Source: Brugia malayi
Taxonomy: Eukaryota > Nematoda > Chromadorea > Rhabditida > Onchocercidae
Assembly (NCBI RefSeq): GCF_000002995.4
Contig: NW_025062476.1
Span: 11,096,501-11,160,500, forward strand
Reading direction: 5' to 3'
Length of the DNA: 64,000 bases
Shown: positions 1 through 12,700 of the stretch, in pieces
Position numbering within the stretch: position 1 is the stretch's first letter
Layout of the letters: every line of letters begins with the position of its first letter
Notes under the pieces: generated by a model
What the model was told of the DNA's origin: nothing
What the model saw: only the letters and a program-made list of their open reading frames with translations
The model's database searches: none
Position numbers and translations under genes: made by a program

Positions 1-204
1 ATATGCAATAGGTGGTGTAAAATGGAAGAATACTTATGTTGTGACCATATCGAGAAAAGTAGATGGGATTGATTAGATTAGTAATATCACTGATGGTCCA
101 TTTTGCCCGGAAAACAAAGATTGCAGTATTTTAAAGGATGAAATGAGACTTAGAATTATTTAGCAATGGATAATGAAAAATGTATATTCAAGGTTAAATT
201 TCAG
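1..204 (+). promoter_or_regulatory. Upstream flank of the LUC7-like gene with probable trans-splice acceptor
   Basis: No coding signal is seen in the first 200 bases. A polypyrimidine/AG acceptor (AAATTTCAG, AG at 203-204) lies 16 bases before the start codon at 221. No donor pairs with it inside the window, so it is probably the spliced-leader trans-splice site. A cis intron from an exon left of the window cannot be excluded. Confidence 0.5.
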
Positions 205-220
205 TAAAACTGGAAGCAAA

Positions 221-3200
221 ATGACGGCTGAAATGCGTGACATGATCAACCAGTTGATGGGGACAAATCGAGCAGTAGAGGAAGGTCGACGTCTGGTACC
301 TTACAATCATCATACTGTATGTCGCGCTTTCCTTCTTGGTTGCTGCCCACATGAAATTCTGGCAGATACTCGTCTTGAATCGCTTGTCGCTTGCAATAAG
401 GTTTATTCATAAATTGTTGTTACAAATTGTATAATTTTTTGTCATAAATCGTAAATTAAGTACATGTATGAATTTTTGGAATGTTACTTGTTAGGATATC
501 AAGACTTTTCATGTACAGTATAGATTGGTTTAGCACAAATTATTAAAGAATTTGATTTTAGTTCAATTTTAAGCAAATGCTATATATCTGTTATGATTCA
601 TTTGCATAGATTATATGTCAGTTGTACTGGAAGCTAAAGTTGAGTATTAAAGAGCTAAATAGATTGATTGTTTAAACAAATAGAACGAATATCTCATTTT
701 TTCTTTCCCTAATTTTAGGTTCACGAAAGCGCCCACAAAGCCGATTACGAGAATGCTCAGAAGCAACGAGATCATTTTTACGATATTGATGTATGTTGCG
801 TTTCTTTTACATTAATCTTCAAGTGGCATATTTTCAGCCAATTTTGTTTACTACCATTTTCGGTCGACATCTTAAGACCGTGTTAAATGAGTGATGTTTT
901 TCTGCACGATAATATTCCCCTTTAAAAAAGAAATCTTCATGAGAATATTTCTGTTTGTGTTTTTTTTTCTAGTAATTATTTTGAGATTCTTAGTTCTGAA
1001 GTACTCAGAAGTTTTTAAATATAATAAATAGATCATGATAAATTGGGTAGTCAGGGTGTTTCATTGAGCGCTTTCGTCGCACTTTTGGAAAATATCGGAA
1101 ATGTGGTAACAGCGAATGCGCATCAAACAGTAGTATTGGTCGTTAATCTATTATCGGAACGAGTTGTTTAGTTTTCTTACTTTAGGTATTGTTGTTGTTT
1201 TATGCATGTGAAAGGGAGAGTGCCCTTCGTGCAAATACCGAGAAACTCTTTCAATCATCGTTCGAAAAACATAATGGGAATTCGTATGTCCACTGTTGTT
1301 GAAATTTCTTTAGACCGTGAATGAAAAAGATTTGCAGAAAAAATGAGCTTTTTACTTCTTTCTGGCAGCATCTATGTCTCATTTTGAAGCGTCATTTAAT
1401 CTCGAATTTTCAATCATTAAACGAAAAATCGTGGTTCTGTTCGCCATTATTATGTAACAGTAGCAGAACAAAAAAGTAAGCATTAACAAATTGTGGGCGC
1501 AGCAGTGTAGAAATTTTCGTCCGGTAATGAAATTTTGCAGCTGATTGGATCTGTCTGCAGCGTGCGCCTTCATCCTGGTTCAGCTCTTCTACTGATTGTC
1601 TGTTTTTGCCTTTTTTTCTTTGCTCATTATGCTTTTTCCTGTTCCCTTTTTTGTTGTTCGTTCATGTATACATCTTGGAATTGTTCATTGTTGGAGGTTT
1701 ATTATGCCTCGTAGTATTATAGCCGATTATTAAGAAAGTTGAGAATTTCAGGGCTTTGAGAGATTGGAAGAGGCAATCCGTATCGTTGATAAAGAAATTG
1801 AACGGACTAAAGAGAAACTGAAAAAAGATTGTGAAAATGAAATTGATCAAGCAGAAATCCTAAAGGTTTCGTCTTCTTTGAAGTTTGCATGAATTTCAAA
1901 AATTTTTTCATTTTAATTACTGAAGTTTTCATTACAGACACAGATGATTGGAGAATTAGGTGAAAAAATTGGAACGACAATTGTGAAAATGGAGGCATTA
2001 GGAAATGAGGGTAAGGTAGAGGAAGCGATGGAATTGTCGAAAACCATCGAAGAATATAAAAGGAAGAAGCGAGATCTTGAAGTAAAGTTCATTTATGTTG
2101 CTGTTTTTTTTTTTTTTTTTCTTCAACTTATGGTAAATTTGGTACTCATTCCTATAAATTCAAATTATTCTTTTTTTGTGCATTACCCAAATGTATCATT
2201 TTTGTTTCACAGTGATATGAAGCAACAGTTAAATGGCTGAATGATATTGAGGCAATATATATCTTTTTAGAACTTTTAACTAACTCAATAAAGCACTACC
2301 AGACTTGTTGATGTAGAGTTGCTCGAAGCCGTATGTATACATGCCTGTAATGATTCATTTTCTCTTCTAATATATTTCCACTTTGAGAATGACGTGCGAA
2401 CTGTATTGAATACACCACAAGTAAGACTTCGTGTATGTGATATGTGTGGCGCACAACTTAGTTTGATGGAACATGAAACACGTTTAGCTGATCACTATGG
2501 TGGTAAAATGCACTGCGGTATGGAAACTATTCGCGAACAGTACAGCGAAATGAAGGTTATATCTTTGTTTTTGGAATTCCGCTTAAGTGTGGAGTGATAG
2601 GTGCGTTAAAGTTGAACACAGGGAGAAAGTATCAAGTGGTGGACGCATCTGTGCTCTCGTAAGTGATAAAGACAAATGCGTAATTCATGCTCCAGTATCA
2701 TTATTTTGCATTATACTTCTTTCAAGATAGCTCACCATCTTTTTATGCTGTTATTTAGAATTCATTTTTGTAGAAAACAGTTGAAGGAAGACGTGCTGAA
2801 TGGAAGAAAGTTCGACTTGGTCTGGGAAGTCCAAGAGATGATAGAAAGTGGGTTTTTGTTTTTGAATACTTCCATATACTCTAGTTATTCAGAATATAAT
2901 GAAATACAATTATTCAGTGATCGCGACAGGAGAGATCGTGATTATCGTACTCGAGAACGTGATTATGATTCTCGCGACCGAGAAAGGGACAGAGAGAGAG
3001 ACCGAGACCGTGATCGTAATGGAGATCGCTTGCGTGACAGGGTTCGTGAACGAAGACGCAGGTTTAGTTTTTCCATTTTTTAGTTAAAAATTTTTGGACT
3101 TCCACATTTTATGCTGACGGTTTTATAAGGTTTTAAGAGTTCACTTAGTAACGACGTGCTGATGGTACATCGTAGGGGATGGAGTATGTGAACAGAAGGA

Positions 3201-3833
3201 TGGAGGGAAATGAACCAAATGTTTTGGTAAGTTAAGTTTTCGGGAGAAATGTGAAATATGACTGTTGCATATTCCACGTTTAAATCAAATCTTGCAGTCG
3301 CTCGGCACGACGTAAATCTCGTTCTCCTCGCTCTACTCGTGATCGAGACCGGGATTCACGACGAAACGACCGCGAAAGGTATTTCTACAAGTCTTTAGCA
3401 AGATGTATTTGCTCAGATTGATTATCTGCATTGCTTATAAAAGAAGGCATTTTTTTTTTTTTGCTTCAGAAACTTTCTATTAAAATCATTTTTCTTTGCG
3501 AATCGAATGATTGTCGGAGATCTTTGCTTGGCAAAAGGTTAAACTTATCGGCCGTTAGGTTCTAATAGTTATTAAAAAAGAGATGCACTGTAAACTGAGA
3601 TAGAATAGCTAGTTACTGTGCATGCGTTTTGATGCATGTTTGATGCAGTGATTTGGTCATATGAAGCACCTCTGTCAGCTGCTTCCTAAATAGATGCTGA
3701 GATTTGGGTCTCAAGTTTAAATGCTGGAAGCTTAAATTCTTACAAAATGTCCTGCTTTTAAGATAATAAAAATAACGAGTTGCATCCCAAAAAGAAATTA
3801 AATTTCAGACGTCGAAGCCGTGATCGCCGATAA
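221..3833 (+). CDS. LUC7-like U1 snRNP-associated splicing factor (LUC7L/LUC7L2 type)
   Basis: LUC7 proteins bind U1 snRNP and help choose 5' splice sites. Nine exons join in phase: 221-400, 719-790, 1752-1865, 1938-2081, 2388-2555, 2774-2847, 2918-3061, 3298-3378 and 3809-3833, giving 333 residues. The N-terminus (MRDMINQLMGTNR) and the first zinc finger (VCRAFLLGCCPHEIL, then a Cys and a His across the exon 1/2 joint) match LUC7. Exons 3-4 encode the charged coiled-coil. Exon 5 holds the second finger (CDMCG, ADHYGGKMH). Exons 6-8 are the Arg/Asp/Glu- and RS-rich tail typical of spliceosomal proteins, and the gene ends in RRRSRDRR. It resembles LUC7L/LUC7L2 more than LUC7L3. The start follows a TTTCAG acceptor by 16 nt. 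The acceptor of exon 5 (CTTTGAG) is the weakest joint. Family identity is secure; exact exon edges are inferred. Confidence 0.9.
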
Positions 3834-4959
3834 AATATTGTATTAATTAACCGTTGAAATCAGTCCGTTAATGTATCTATTTCTCGATTCTTATTCTATT
3901 CTGTATAACTTTTCTTTTGCATGGGATCATTAATTCTCATATGATTGATTTTCACATGAATTTTATATTTCATTATAACCAAATTAAGTACTAAACATAA
4001 TGTAAAGTTCAACGACGTGCTGGTCTTGTTGCTGCAAACCACTTGTTTTTGTGTTGCAAACCAGCTTGCTCCATTTCTGAAATGAAACGTGTTAAACTGC
4101 ATCTTAAGACTTCTAAGAATTTTAAATTTAATTGAAAATGCAGTGAGGAAGAATAAGGAACAGATGCATGTGTGATAAGGGTGAGAAAATTCAAGATGCG
4201 TTGATTTGTTGCCGCAGAGGTCAAAAGCTTGAAAACGAAGCCTTCTCTTAATGAAATGTTAGAAAATTAGAGCATAATTTACTTGTCAGCCTTTGATTTT
4301 TCGTTCTGCTTTGAAGCAGTCTAGCCCGGAAATTGAATGATGGCTGTGGTGGCGGCATTGACAACGGAACAACTTTGAATGTAGAAGTTCTAGAAATTCT
4401 ATTATGTGAAAATATAATATGGTTTTGTTTAACGTGTTTGTTGCCTTGACAGAATGTTCTCTTATCGAAGAAGCATATTTCAGCTCTGAATTATAATATA
4501 TTTCACAAAATAAATGATTATCTTACTTAGTTTCCGACTTATATACGTTCTCATTCAGTTTGACCACCTTATACTTCTTCCGACGTCTCATCTTCCTCAC
4601 CTTTTTGCCCTGCAGATGTTTCCTTTTATTTCAAGAAAAACATACATGAAAGAATATACAAATGCGCTGTTCAAAGACTTCCACATCCTAGTTTAGATAC
4701 TTTTTCATCTCATAGAAGTGATCAAAAATAAACACAATATACCTTTGAAGTATTTCCTGCTACAGGCATCTGACATTGTACCTTTGACGAGGCTTCTATC
4801 GGACTATCATCTTCACTCTCTTCTCTGACTTCGATAAAATCAGGTAATCCTAAGAGATTAATTTTAGAAAGTCATAAGAAAGAATAGAGAGGTAGGATAT
4901 GAAGCAATGCAATATGCTTACAGGAATGAAAGACAAACCTCCTTCCTTTGAAGTTCCCT
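3834..4959. other. Intergenic: LUC7 3' flank and BLOC1S4-like 3' flank
   Basis: The convergent 3' ends of the LUC7-like gene (+) and the BLOC1S4-like gene (-) meet here. No second gene is recognised. On the minus strand 4849-4722 contains an acceptor followed by an open acidic reading frame, listed separately as an orphan exon. The rest is ordinary AT-rich sequence. Confidence 0.5.
4722..4849 (-). other. Orphan acidic exon-like segment downstream of the BLOC1S4-like gene
   Basis: After an acceptor (CTCTTAG) the minus strand reads LPDFIEVREESEDDSPIEAS and continues to a TGA at 4724-4722. The composition looks coding, and an LPDFI-like motif would fit the C-terminus of a BLOC1S4 protein. It needs one carried-over base from the preceding exon. 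The only donors I see in exon 3 of the neighbouring gene (GTAGGG, GTAAGC) give the wrong phase or lie past a stop. It may be an alternative last exon, a joint hidden by a sequence error, or chance. Confidence 0.3.
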
Positions 4960-5723
4960 TTAAGCCTTCCCTACTTCTTGTTTCCATTTTCTCTTATTTC
5001 TTTGGGATCTTTCTGCTCTGGTTAATTCGTCTTCCAAAATTGTTAGTTGTTCTTTTTTCTGAAGTTGAACTGGTAAATTATGAAGTAAATTATGAAAAAA
5101 TACAGCGATAAATGTATTTGGTGCGGTAAGTTGTATGACTGGGTTTGCACATGCATAATGACTATTTTATCCAAGTAGGAAACGGAGTATATTTTAAGTG
5201 ATTTTTTTTTTCTTTATTATCTCGTTGCATGTAGGAAACATGACCATCGATTGATATTTCTACATTTTTTATATCTAATGATAATCATTCTATGATTTGC
5301 CATATTGCTTTAATTCTGAAATCTTGAGAAAATCACCTGTTTAACGAATTCTTCTAAACGATCAATATTTTGGAATAAGCTTTCAAGTTGTTCAATCTGT
5401 TCGTTGATCGCTATCACACTGTCGTTAACGGCCTTTATATCTGTTTTCACCAATCCGCCCAATGTGTACAACTCTTCAGCGGCAATAACGCACTCTTCAA
5501 CACAACTTACCGTCTCTGTGTTACAGCCAAGCTGAAACGATTCATTATTTTATATACAAAGAGCTGAAAGAATTTAATAAATAAAACTTCCTAAAAGTAC
5601 TGAAAATCAGATACAAACCTTTAATGAAACCGCTGAAAGACAATTCGTAATATTGTTTGACAAGATCGAAAGTTCGTTTGTAATAGTTTCCTTCGGTGGT
5701 TCAACACTGTCCGCTTCCAACAT
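4960..5723 (-). CDS. BLOC-1 subunit 4 (cappuccino)-like coiled-coil protein
   Basis: BLOC1S4 is a small coiled-coil subunit of BLOC-1, which sorts cargo from endosomes to lysosome-related organelles. Three minus-strand exons join in phase: 5723-5619 (35 aa), 5531-5337 (65 aa) and 5058-4960 (32 aa plus TAA), giving 132 residues. Exon 2 is a heptad-rich helix ending SLFQNIDRLEEFVKQ, which resembles the conserved BLOC1S4 stretch around IDRLEAFV. The charged exon 3 (KKEQLTILEDELTRAE) continues the coiled coil. There is no signal peptide or membrane segment. The start ATG overlaps an upstream ATG (ATGCATG, 5727-5721) that opens an 8-codon out-of-frame uORF. A TTTAG acceptor lies just upstream (AG at 5732-5731). 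It is shorter than vertebrate homologues, and the C-terminal exon is uncertain. Assignment rests mainly on one motif plus size and helix content. Confidence 0.5.
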
Positions 5724-6411
5724 GCATAAGCTAAATCAATAAAAAAAAAAAAGAAACAAGCAAAGCGGTGTGCTTCTTACATTTAGTGTACCTTAGAATT
5801 TTTCCTTAGATCTATCAGCTTCTACTACATCCATCTCTCAACTTTTTACATATGAAAAAAGATAACAAAATGAGCAAAAAAACTGCTTCAAAACGTACAA
5901 ATGGAAAGATTTTTATTTTATCCTCGAAATGATGACAGGTAACATCTGTACATGCAAGAAGTGAATATCAAAGTGAAGAATAATAAGTATGATTGCCTAT
6001 AAAACATGCACCAAAATAGAGGGCATCTAAAACTTTAAAAGTTATTAAAAAACATTCAAGTAGAAAGCGGAAAGATTGACTGGGAAATCGACACTGAGAT
6101 TAACAAATGAAAGAAGTGATAAAATCTCGGAATAGAAGAGAAAATCTTTCATAGCCTATTACTACCTCTTTTTTTTTTTTTTGGACAAAAAGAATTATAC
6201 GAGGGTCAAATCAGGCAAATACACCCTTAGCAAAAGAAATTCCTTCAAATCAGACGAAATGAAAACATATAACGTAGCTCACTGTTACCGATTCATCATA
6301 ATACGATTGCATATTGTAGACGATGAAAATAAGGTACATAAATTTTTAGGCTAGGTAAGATTTGAGAGGTCCACAATCTCATGACAAAATATTCCTAACT
6401 CTTCGTTGCAT
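5724..6411. other. Intergenic between two minus-strand genes
   Basis: About 690 bases between the 3' end of the M6/PLP-like gene and the 5' end of the BLOC1S4-like gene. There are T and A runs but no convincing exon. A minus-strand AATAAA (plus TTTATT near 5912-5917) could serve the M6/PLP transcript, though it lies about 500 bases from the stop. Confidence 0.4.
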
Positions 6412-9025
6412 TCAGTAATCTGTTGTTCGTAAATCAGCTTTAACTGTATCACCATCACCCGAGAGCAATAACTAAAAAATTAAACATTGGCATATTTTAT
6501 TGAAACATTTAACCATTTTAAGTAACATAAAATACGATGAAATACAACAGAAACAACTACTGACTACTGGGTCATTAGTATGTTTGCAGCATACTTTGTT
6601 CCCTTAGACTTCTTTAAAACAGTAAAAAAAATGCATAGAAATAATAAGATTAACATAAACTATTATCCACATGAATATTTGGTTTGAATGAATAAGACCA
6701 AAATTTCATTTACATTCTAAGTCTAACATAACCCATACCCGCGTTTTCCTCTTACACTGACGCTCTCACCATCCAAAGCAAAAAATATTTCCGTGAAATC
6801 ACCTACTACTTTAAAAAAAAAATCTGTAGTAATAGTAAATCTATTGAAAATTTACCTCTCTCAACTCGAGATATTTCAGTCCACTGCTGATATGAGCATA
6901 GTTTGCTGCGCTGCACATCATAAAATGTTCCAATCCTTTGATTACTATTAAACATGAAATTAAACTAACCAAATACCAGGCAAATGCACTCCATGAAAGA
7001 GCACAGAACTGCTGCACATCGCCGCCACAAAGCTTCAATGACTAAAAAAAGAACAGAACTAAATATTGCCACAAGAAATGTGACCTCAAAATCAAAAACG
7101 AACTTAAGGATTTTTTTGAAAAGTAAGAAAATTAGCATTTCAGCCTAAGCGTAATTAGGATTTTTGTCCTGCACTATATTCATCCGATCTGTTTGCCTTC
7201 TGCTATATTTTGTTTATTTTCGTTGTTATTAGGACAGGTCTACTGAAAGCTTAATTTAATAAATAACATTAACAGTACTGGAATATATGTCTTCTCATGT
7301 TCTTTCTAATCTAAGATATTTTCAAATGGTTCGTTCGTAACTATTTTTCCTTAGAAAATTAAAAAAAGAAAAAAAAAAAAACTTACATTTGTAGAAATTT
7401 GCTGAGTAAACGGTTGAAATAGTGAGAAGTCAAGACAATCGGAACCGTTGAATGATATTGATGAACATAGAAAGGTAAATATATAATATACAAAACAAAG
7501 AACAACCACAATTGCAAAACAAACAAACCAGCACATATTTAACAAATATGCAGTTATCAATGAAAATGCATTTGCCAATTTTCCTCCCATACGACCACGT
7601 TTCCCCCTAAAAACAACTATTTAAGTTTATTAATTATCACTCTCTAGTAATTGATTCTACATGTCTCCTCATCATATGTCGTGCCTTTCTAATGTTTATT
7701 TCATTATATATAACTGCACAATAATCTCGCGAAACAAACTCAGAATGAATCACCCCAGCTAACTCCGCTGATCATCATGCAGGCTGTAAGTGTCTCATCA
7801 TCCGACCACAACCTGTTGATTAACTCAAGGTATCTTTCCTCAGCTTACTTGTTGTAGCAACAATACTTTTAAGTATTATCACTTGAGACTGATATAACTC
7901 ACATTCCGCAGAACAGCACAAAAATCACATTGTCATAAAAGTTGCATACTTGAAAAGATTATAAAAAAAATGAAGTAGTTGTCTATTCACTATCAATAAC
8001 AACCAATGTAATTTTTCAATGCAAGGAAAATTCCAATCTTGCAAACTGTAACACTCAACTGTGGTTAATCCATGAAATAGGATATATGCCAGCCTATTAC
8101 TGTTAAACTTACTTATTAAACTTTTACGTTTTTACGCTTATAAAATTAACTAATAAAATGCTAAATAAATGTCCTAATAATGTACAATGTAAGGGCTTCA
8201 TTCTGTGAATAATTAGTAAGAGAAGTAAATCTATAAAGAGAAATTAAAAAATGCATGAAATGTACACCTATAAAGCTCTTTTCTTGTGGAACCCGTGCTC
8301 ATAGCAGCAATGACAAGTAGAATTAAAGCTGCTATTGCCATTAACACCGCAACACAAATAAATAACACTTGCATCTACAAATAAAAAAAAGAATGAAATA
8401 TAAACATATTGAGATTTGCAATGAATATTTCCACAATAGCTAACAGTTACATGCTAAAAAACTAAAAGCTAAAAAATATTCGATTCAAGAAAAAAAAAAA
8501 AATGGAGAACAAAATCTTCATTTCATAATGGTATCCATATCCTACGGCTCTTAGATTACTTTTAAATTTGACAGTAAAATACAGGTTAAAGGAAATGATG
8601 AATATATCAAATTTAAATGCTAACATTCTTCTAAATGTAAGACAATACAAAAAACTTAGAAATGTAAAAGAGATATTCTTAAATTATTTAACATAAAGAA
8701 TGTACCTTAACTATTTAAGACAATAACTTTAATTCACTATTTAAGGGATTTGAACTTTATTTTTTCAAATTAATTAATATAAGTCATGATTTAATAACAT
8801 TACTTTTGCAAGCCAAGGTAAATTCTCCACATTCAATAACCGACGAGCTTGCTCAACAGATGCATTGAATGCCCATGTCATCACCAATGTAAAAAGGATT
8901 ACACCAATACCGCACATAGAAGTTGCAATAATAGAAGCATATGGTAATCGAGAAAGACATTCATCTCCAACACTGTAATCTGCTTGCTTGTCGTTGTGAT
9001 GTCGAAATGTTGGGCGAAAGCCCAT
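6412..9025 (-). CDS. M6/proteolipid-protein (Myelin_PLP) family four-span membrane protein
   Basis: M6/PLP proteins are tetraspanning plasma-membrane proteolipids linked to cell shape, filopodia and, in vertebrates, myelin. Four minus-strand exons join in phase: 9025-8804, 8374-8268, 7606-7387 and 7041-6856, plus a last exon 6471-6412, giving 264 residues, close to PLP's 276. The early motif CLSRLPYASIIATSMCG matches the PLP sequence around the first membrane segment. Exon 2 carries the second segment and STGSTRKELY (PLP: TTGAVRQIF). Exon 3 has a basic loop, the third segment and SDCLDFSLF. Exon 4 starts LKLCGGDVQQFCALSW, with loop cysteines as in PLP, then the fourth segment and a CSAANYAHI end matching PLP's AATYNFA. 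The cytoplasmic tail ends in RTTDY. An acceptor (ATTTCAG, exon from 9076) precedes the ATG by 51 bases, consistent with trans-splicing. The protein could also be called a generic M6 homologue. Confidence 0.75.
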
Positions 9026-9076
9026 ATTATCAGTCAATTAATATAACACTTATGGTGTATAACACACTATCGTATT
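9026..9076 (-). promoter_or_regulatory. 5' leader of the M6/PLP-like gene after a probable trans-splice acceptor
   Basis: On the minus strand a CAATTTCAG acceptor (AG at 9078-9077) is followed by a 51-base leader and the ATG at 9025. No partner donor was seen upstream, so spliced-leader addition is the simplest explanation. Confidence 0.4.
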
Positions 9077-9725
9077 CTGAAATTGACAAATAAATTGTTT
9101 AAAATAATAAAAAAAAAACAACTTTAATTCAGAAAACAAAATAGTTTAATTTTAAAATATTTCACTAGAACTTACTTTACTATTTCGTAAAAATGCAAAC
9201 AACAATAATAACTAACAATAGCATATAATCTCATTTGGAATACGAAATCAAAGTTTCACTTATCAATGAGGTGTACTTCAATTTAACATGGCCCTTCAAT
9301 GCAACGCTTTCCAGATGAATTAAATTGTTATACATGTAACATTTAAAATGTTTAAAATTTAAATCTTATTGTTAGCTTAAACTTTAGACAATGTAAATCA
9401 ATTCTCGTAAATTATAAAAACAAATAAGGAAAAACAACAAATAATCAGCAATTGAGACAAAATTAGCAAATTTATATACTGTTCATCAAAAATAAATGCT
9501 ATCATTATTTGCCGATCAAAAAGTTTAAATCCAAGTTCTTCTCAGCAAACTAATCTTAAAATTAGCCAGATTTTTTGGTTTTTTATTTCTTTTTAAATAA
9601 CGAAAATATCACTTAAAATAGATAATTGCGCTGAGTAAATAATTAATTACTTAAGCTATTTATTTATTCACTTATTCATTTTTTCTTTTCTTTACTATTT
9701 ATGTTGAAAAAAATTCAAAAGAACT

Positions 9726-9766
9726 ATTGATTGACATTTCATAGTTACTATGAAATGTCAATCAAT
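9726..9766. repeat. Perfect 41-base palindrome
   Basis: The arms 9726-9745 (starting ATTGATTGACATTTC) and 9747-9766 are exact reverse complements, separated only by T9746. It lies about 0.7 kb upstream of the M6/PLP-like start. The one-base loop rules out an ordinary microRNA precursor. It could extrude as a cruciform or bind a dimeric factor. Confidence 0.85.
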
Positions 9767-12700
9767 TGCTAATATACCTCATAGTTTTTTCTTTTTTTTT
9801 TGTTAAATTTTTAAATATGTAATTATGCGTTTTTTTTTTTTAAATCTGTACATGCAAATACTATTATCGAAAAATATTCTAATTGAAATTTCAATTATTT
9901 TAATAAAGGTCAATCCATTAGTATCAATTATCATTTTGTAATAATTAGATAATTGGGTTTATAATAATTATAGATAATTAGAAAAAGGGAAAGTGAAGAA
10001 AAAGCAAAAATAAGTTGAGAGTATTGCAGTTCCTTAGTTATTTTGCTGATCATTTATCATAATTGTTTACTTTTTTTTTTTTTTTTTTTTTCATTTTAAC
10101 ACAAAAACATTATTAGTACTATGTTGTTTTCAACACTTTTTTTTTTTAAATAGGTGAATGAAATGAGTAAATATATTTATAAATTCGTTTGAGGTATTCA
10201 AATTTTTAAAGAATAGTGAGATTATTTTTCTTGTAAAAATATTAATTCATATATTAATTTGGAACAAAATTTTAAATGTATTAATGATATCCATTAATCA
10301 AAATATAGCAAAAAAAATTTTAAATGTATTTATTTGATAATTTTGATAATTTCAAACGTTGCTTTATTTGCTTAATTTTATTTCAATTTTATTAACTACT
10401 TAGAAAAAATGATGAAACATCATTTGTAATCAGTATTTTTCTATCAATTAAAAGTTTTTTATTGGAAGTGATAAATTGAGGTATTGTATGATTCATATGC
10501 ATAATAAAATTTTGAAATGATCTAGATTAAAAATAATTAAAAAAATATGTCATTATTTTCTATCAGTTAAAAAAAAAAATATATTTATGAAATTTAAACT
10601 AATAAATGAGAAAAAGAATATAATAGAAAACAATACAATAATGATATTATTAGCAAAGTAAAAAAAAAAAAATTCTTTATATGATGAATGTAAAAGTATA
10701 TGTTTAGCACAAATCTGGTCTAATAATTCCCATTAGTTTCATTTTAACATTTTCGAAATTAAAAACTAATTGATTCATCGAAGTATAAACATGATAAAAT
10801 GTAAGTATTAAATGTAATAAAGTGATAGAGAGTGAATGAGAATGAATGAAGTAATAAAACTTTTTTTTTTTTGAAAAAAAAATGTAAAATTTTCTTTTTT
10901 CATTTCTTTTCAACACATTAACAGTTTAGAATACGACTTTTCATCTTTTCTTTTCTCTTAAAACTTCATATTTTTCATATTTTGTTTTGTTTATTTCAGT
11001 CAAACTTTTTTCATCTTCATTTACATTGTAAAAATCATTTTAAAAAATTAATTTTTTTTTTAGTATCAATAGCTAAATATTAAACTTCTAAGATAAACAT
11101 AAGAGCAAAAGTGAAAAATACTATATTTGTTTTTTAATTAATTATAATTTAAAGCTCACAACTATTCACATACATTTATCATTTTTGTTGAATTTTTTTT
11201 TTTCTAAAATTTTGTTTCTAAGCATTACTGGATTATAATGATTAGATGGAATATGATGATGCGCTTCTTATTAAGAATGCGCAAAATGAAAAGTAAATGC
11301 AATATAATCAAAGATATCATTTTCCCTTTCTTTTTTTCCCTTTCCCTCTCTCTCTCTCTCTCAAGAGTTTTTTTTTTTAAATTTTTTCCACTTATTTGTG
11401 ATGATTTCATCTATTCATTTTTGCTATCAATTTCTTTCGCACATTTTATTATGCATCTTTTGCTATGTAAGTGAGAAAGAAAGGAAAAAAAAAAAGAAAT
11501 ATTTCATTTTCTTTCTTTTTTTTTCTAAAACCAATAACTTATTTATTTTATTGTTAGCAATATAAAATCAAATTTTAGAATTATAGCTGTTATAGCTAAT
11601 TTGTGCTTTGGATGTTTTCAAATAAATAAAAAGAAAAATATGAAGAGAAAAAATTTGAACAAGAAATGACTTACCTATTTAATTCTTTTATCAGTAATTT
11701 TATTTTATCAAAAGATAAAAAACAACTCATCATTTTTTCTATTTTTAATGATTTGTTAAAAACTGTTATTTTGCATTAAATAATATTTTTACAATAAGTA
11801 TTTATCAATATTTTAATTAAAATTGTATTCTATAAGTTCTAAAATTTAATTTTTTGAAAGTTTTATGGTTTTTTTTTATCATAAAAACTGAATAATAATT
11901 CATCTATTGATAAAAAATTAAAATTATAATAGCCAAATTCTTATTAATTGATAAATTGTTTATGGAAATGAAAGTTTTATTCCCTTTAATGCTATTTAAA
12001 AATATTTATTTCCTTTGTTAAATTCTTTGAAATTTTTTTTTTTTTTTTTAATAATTGTCTTTTAAATGCTTTTTTAAATTTTATTGACAATAAAAATATT
12101 AGGATAAATTTTCTCAGTGCATTATATATCATTAATCTATCATTCATTATTTTTTAATGGTGACATATAAAAAATTATCACATTATTTCATTCAAATTAA
12201 ACTTTTTTTTTGCACATAATAATTTAACTTATAAACAAAAATTTTATTAAACATTTGTATCAGTTAATTGTATTCTCATTGTATTTAGTAGTAAAATCAT
12301 TAATTAATTATAATATATATTTTACGAAGTAACAATGATATATTACGTATAACTTCTGTGAAATTACGAGAAATGAACAAAATGATAGGTATGCATAAAG
12401 TAATACTTAACAATTTGTACAAACAATGTTATCAATTAGCTATTATAATGAATATTCTATCATTCTATTAATAATAAATAAGTTATACTCAAAAAGAAAA
12501 GAAAAGATAAAGAAATACTTTTTGCTACTTTTACTTTATTTTACTTTAATTTTTTTTCTTTTTACCATACCTTTATTTTCTTTCTTTCCTTCTTTCTTTC
12601 TTTCTCCCTCTCTCTCTCTCCCTCTCTTTCATAATTTTTTTGTGCATTTCTTTATTATCATAAAAATTTCCTGTATTTTTTAATTCTTTTCCTTTTCTTT

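Noticed and set aside
4899..5111. 70-codon plus-strand hydrophobic frame
   Set aside because: It is antisense to exon 3 of the BLOC1S4-like gene and its flanks.
6412..9025. Tweety-family chloride channel as the identity of the minus-strand membrane gene
   Set aside because: Length, four membrane segments and the PYASIIAT and AANYAHI-type motifs fit M6/PLP, not tweety (about 530 aa, five spans).
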